DNA from: Clostridiales bacterium UBA1770
GTDB lineage: Bacteria; Bacillota; Clostridia; Oscillospirales; CAG-272
Direction: 5' to 3'
Assembly: GCA_002315325.1 (NCBI GenBank)
Contig: DCGU01000090.1
Span: 32,688-96,687 of the forward strand
DNA length: 64,000 nucleotides
Below, piece after piece: positions 63,340-64,000 of the stretch (positions are counted from its first letter, which is position 1; the number at the start of each line of letters is the position of its first letter). Below the pieces are notes generated by a model, which worked only from the letters and a program-made list of their open reading frames with translations, did not search any database and was not told where the DNA came from. Both the position numbers and the translations under genes were made by a program.

Positions 63340-63349
63340 TAGGCAGCTC

Positions 63350-63382
63350 AAAAAACGGTGCCGAAAATCGGCACCGTTTTTC
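63350..63382 (-). terminator. Terminator after coaD
   Basis: AAAAACGGTGCCGA pairs with TCGGCACCGTTTTT around an AAA loop; on the minus strand a T run follows. It separates coaD from the GntR promoter. Confidence 0.9.
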
Positions 63383-63396
63383 CTCATTATGGATCA

Positions 63397-63879
63397 TTAC
63401 ATTTTTGTTTTGATAAAAGGAAGAACCGCTTCCGGCACAACGTCATACGGCATTTTTCCTTCCGTCAATGCATTGCGGACAACCGTGGAAGAGCAATCGC
63501 GCAATGCGGGAGGACAAACCCAAAACACCGTTTGCAGGTCTGGATTATGAAGTCGGTGATATTCCAGCACCGTCTGCTCGTAAGCCAAATCCGCGGCATT
63601 GCGCAAACCGCGCACCATCGCACAGGCTCCGACGTTTCGATATAAATCGGCCGTCATCCCATCGGAAACCACGACCCTCACGTTGTTCAACCCCGCAGCT
63701 GCGCAGGCAGCTTCCGCCATATTTTTTCGCTCTTCGGGAGAGAAAACGTTGTTTTTGTCCTGATTTTGCAAAATACCGACAACTACGGTATCACATAGGG
63801 TCGCCGCATAGGCAATCATTGCCACGTGTCCTTTTGTAATCGGGTCAAAACTACCCGGAACCAAAAACGTTTTGTTCAT
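63397..63879 (-). CDS. coaD: Phosphopantetheine adenylyltransferase
   Basis: A 160-residue nucleotidyltransferase that makes dephospho-CoA from phosphopantetheine and ATP. The N-terminal GSFDPITKGH holds the T/HxGH nucleotide motif, MVRGLRNAAD the RGLR substrate loop, and DCSSTVVR the ISST-like C-terminal motif. Length is canonical. AGAGGTG lies before the ATG, which overlaps the upstream stop as TAATG. Confidence 0.96.
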   Translation of the reverse strand: MNKTFLVPGSFDPITKGHVAMIAYAATLCDTVVVGILQNQDKNNVFSPEERKNMAEAACAAAGLNNVRVVVSDGMTADLYRNVGACAMVRGLRNAADLAYEQTVLEYHRLHNPDLQTVFWVCPPALRDCSSTVVRNALTEGKMPYDVVPEAVLPFIKTKM

Positions 63880-64000
63880 TATTTCACCTCTTTGGGCATC
63901 AGAAGCGTAACGCAGGCGCGGCCGTAGCGTACAGTTTTACGCACCGTATACAACGTTTCAAGCGTATTGTGAGTGCCGAATACGTCCTCTGCCCGCTCGC
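63879..64000 (-). CDS. C-terminal end of an RsmD-like methyltransferase (partial)
   Basis: The last 39 codons of a gene that continues past the window edge, ending TLYTVRKTVRYGRACVTLL plus a short tail. The Tyr-Gly-x-x followed by a terminal beta strand resembles the end of 16S rRNA methyltransferase RsmD, and rsmD-coaD is a conserved order in Firmicutes. The fragment is too short for certainty. Its stop overlaps the coaD start. Confidence 0.6.
   Translation of the reverse strand, partial: ERAEDVFGTHNTLETLYTVRKTVRYGRACVTLLMPKEVK

Overview
The window reads as a chromosomal segment of an anaerobic, gut-type Bacillota bacterium, most likely a Clostridia/Oscillospirales-like genome. Reasons: strong sigma-A promoters with TTGACA and TATAAT mostly 17 bases apart, AGGAGG-type ribosome sites, a ylxM-ffh-rpsP-khpA block, a CdaR-type regulator, a group-A energy-coupling-factor ATPase, ferredoxin-linked 2-oxoacid chemistry (IorAB), and secreted or cytoplasmic glycan-degrading enzymes. 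Genus is inference. I see no insertion sequence, prophage, CRISPR array, rRNA or origin; two tRNA genes are present.

Layout. 1-2068 (minus): end-truncated ecfA1, an rRNA-methyltransferase-like gene and ruvC. 2437-4168 (plus): ruvA-ruvB, divergent from ruvC. 4240-18297 (minus): DUF2974 hydrolase, a degenerate methylglyoxal-synthase-fold gene, a DacF-like protein with a beta-helix protein and DUF1846, greA with a membrane protein, an S41 protease, a CdaR-type regulator, rsmE, a PRPP synthase and comEC. 18412-25398: acyl carrier protein, ispE, an AI-2E-type permease, TSCPD protein plus phosphohexomutase, and dxs. 25541-28789: tRNA-Thr and a GH2 beta-galactosidase. 29072-31000: an abundant-looking surface protein. 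31471-41049 (plus): two CorC/HlyC-type membrane proteins, ylxM-ffh-rpsP-khpA, glpK and a GH38 alpha-mannosidase. 41192-53617 (minus): a seven-gene run from pepF through a 23S-rRNA-type methyltransferase into five genes for redox/lyase catabolism, then a COG2509-type flavoprotein with a CAT-anticodon tRNA, and a 2-hydroxyacid dehydrogenase. 53863-59726 (plus): iorA-iorB-aconitase-icd. 59796-64000 (minus): an autoregulated GntR/ABC exporter operon, coaD and the end of rsmD.

The genes group into housekeeping (Holliday-junction repair, SRP targeting, isoprenoid and PRPP synthesis, CoA), carbon acquisition (GH2, GH38 with glycerol kinase, heparinase-like lyase with partner oxidoreductases) and reductive central metabolism (IorAB, aconitase, NADP-isocitrate dehydrogenase). 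Most converging gene pairs are separated by a hairpin with A/T tails on both sides that can terminate in both directions.

The most unusual signal is in RNA rather than protein: ruvA and ispE, on opposite strands and 17 kb apart, have long 5' leaders that share five sequence blocks in the same order and end in the same small hairpin fused to a G-rich ribosome site. A third gene (TSCPD protein) carries that terminal hairpin alone. Several enzymes lack family active-site residues: the methylglyoxal-synthase-fold protein, the DacF-like protein and the ComEC beta-lactamase-like domain.
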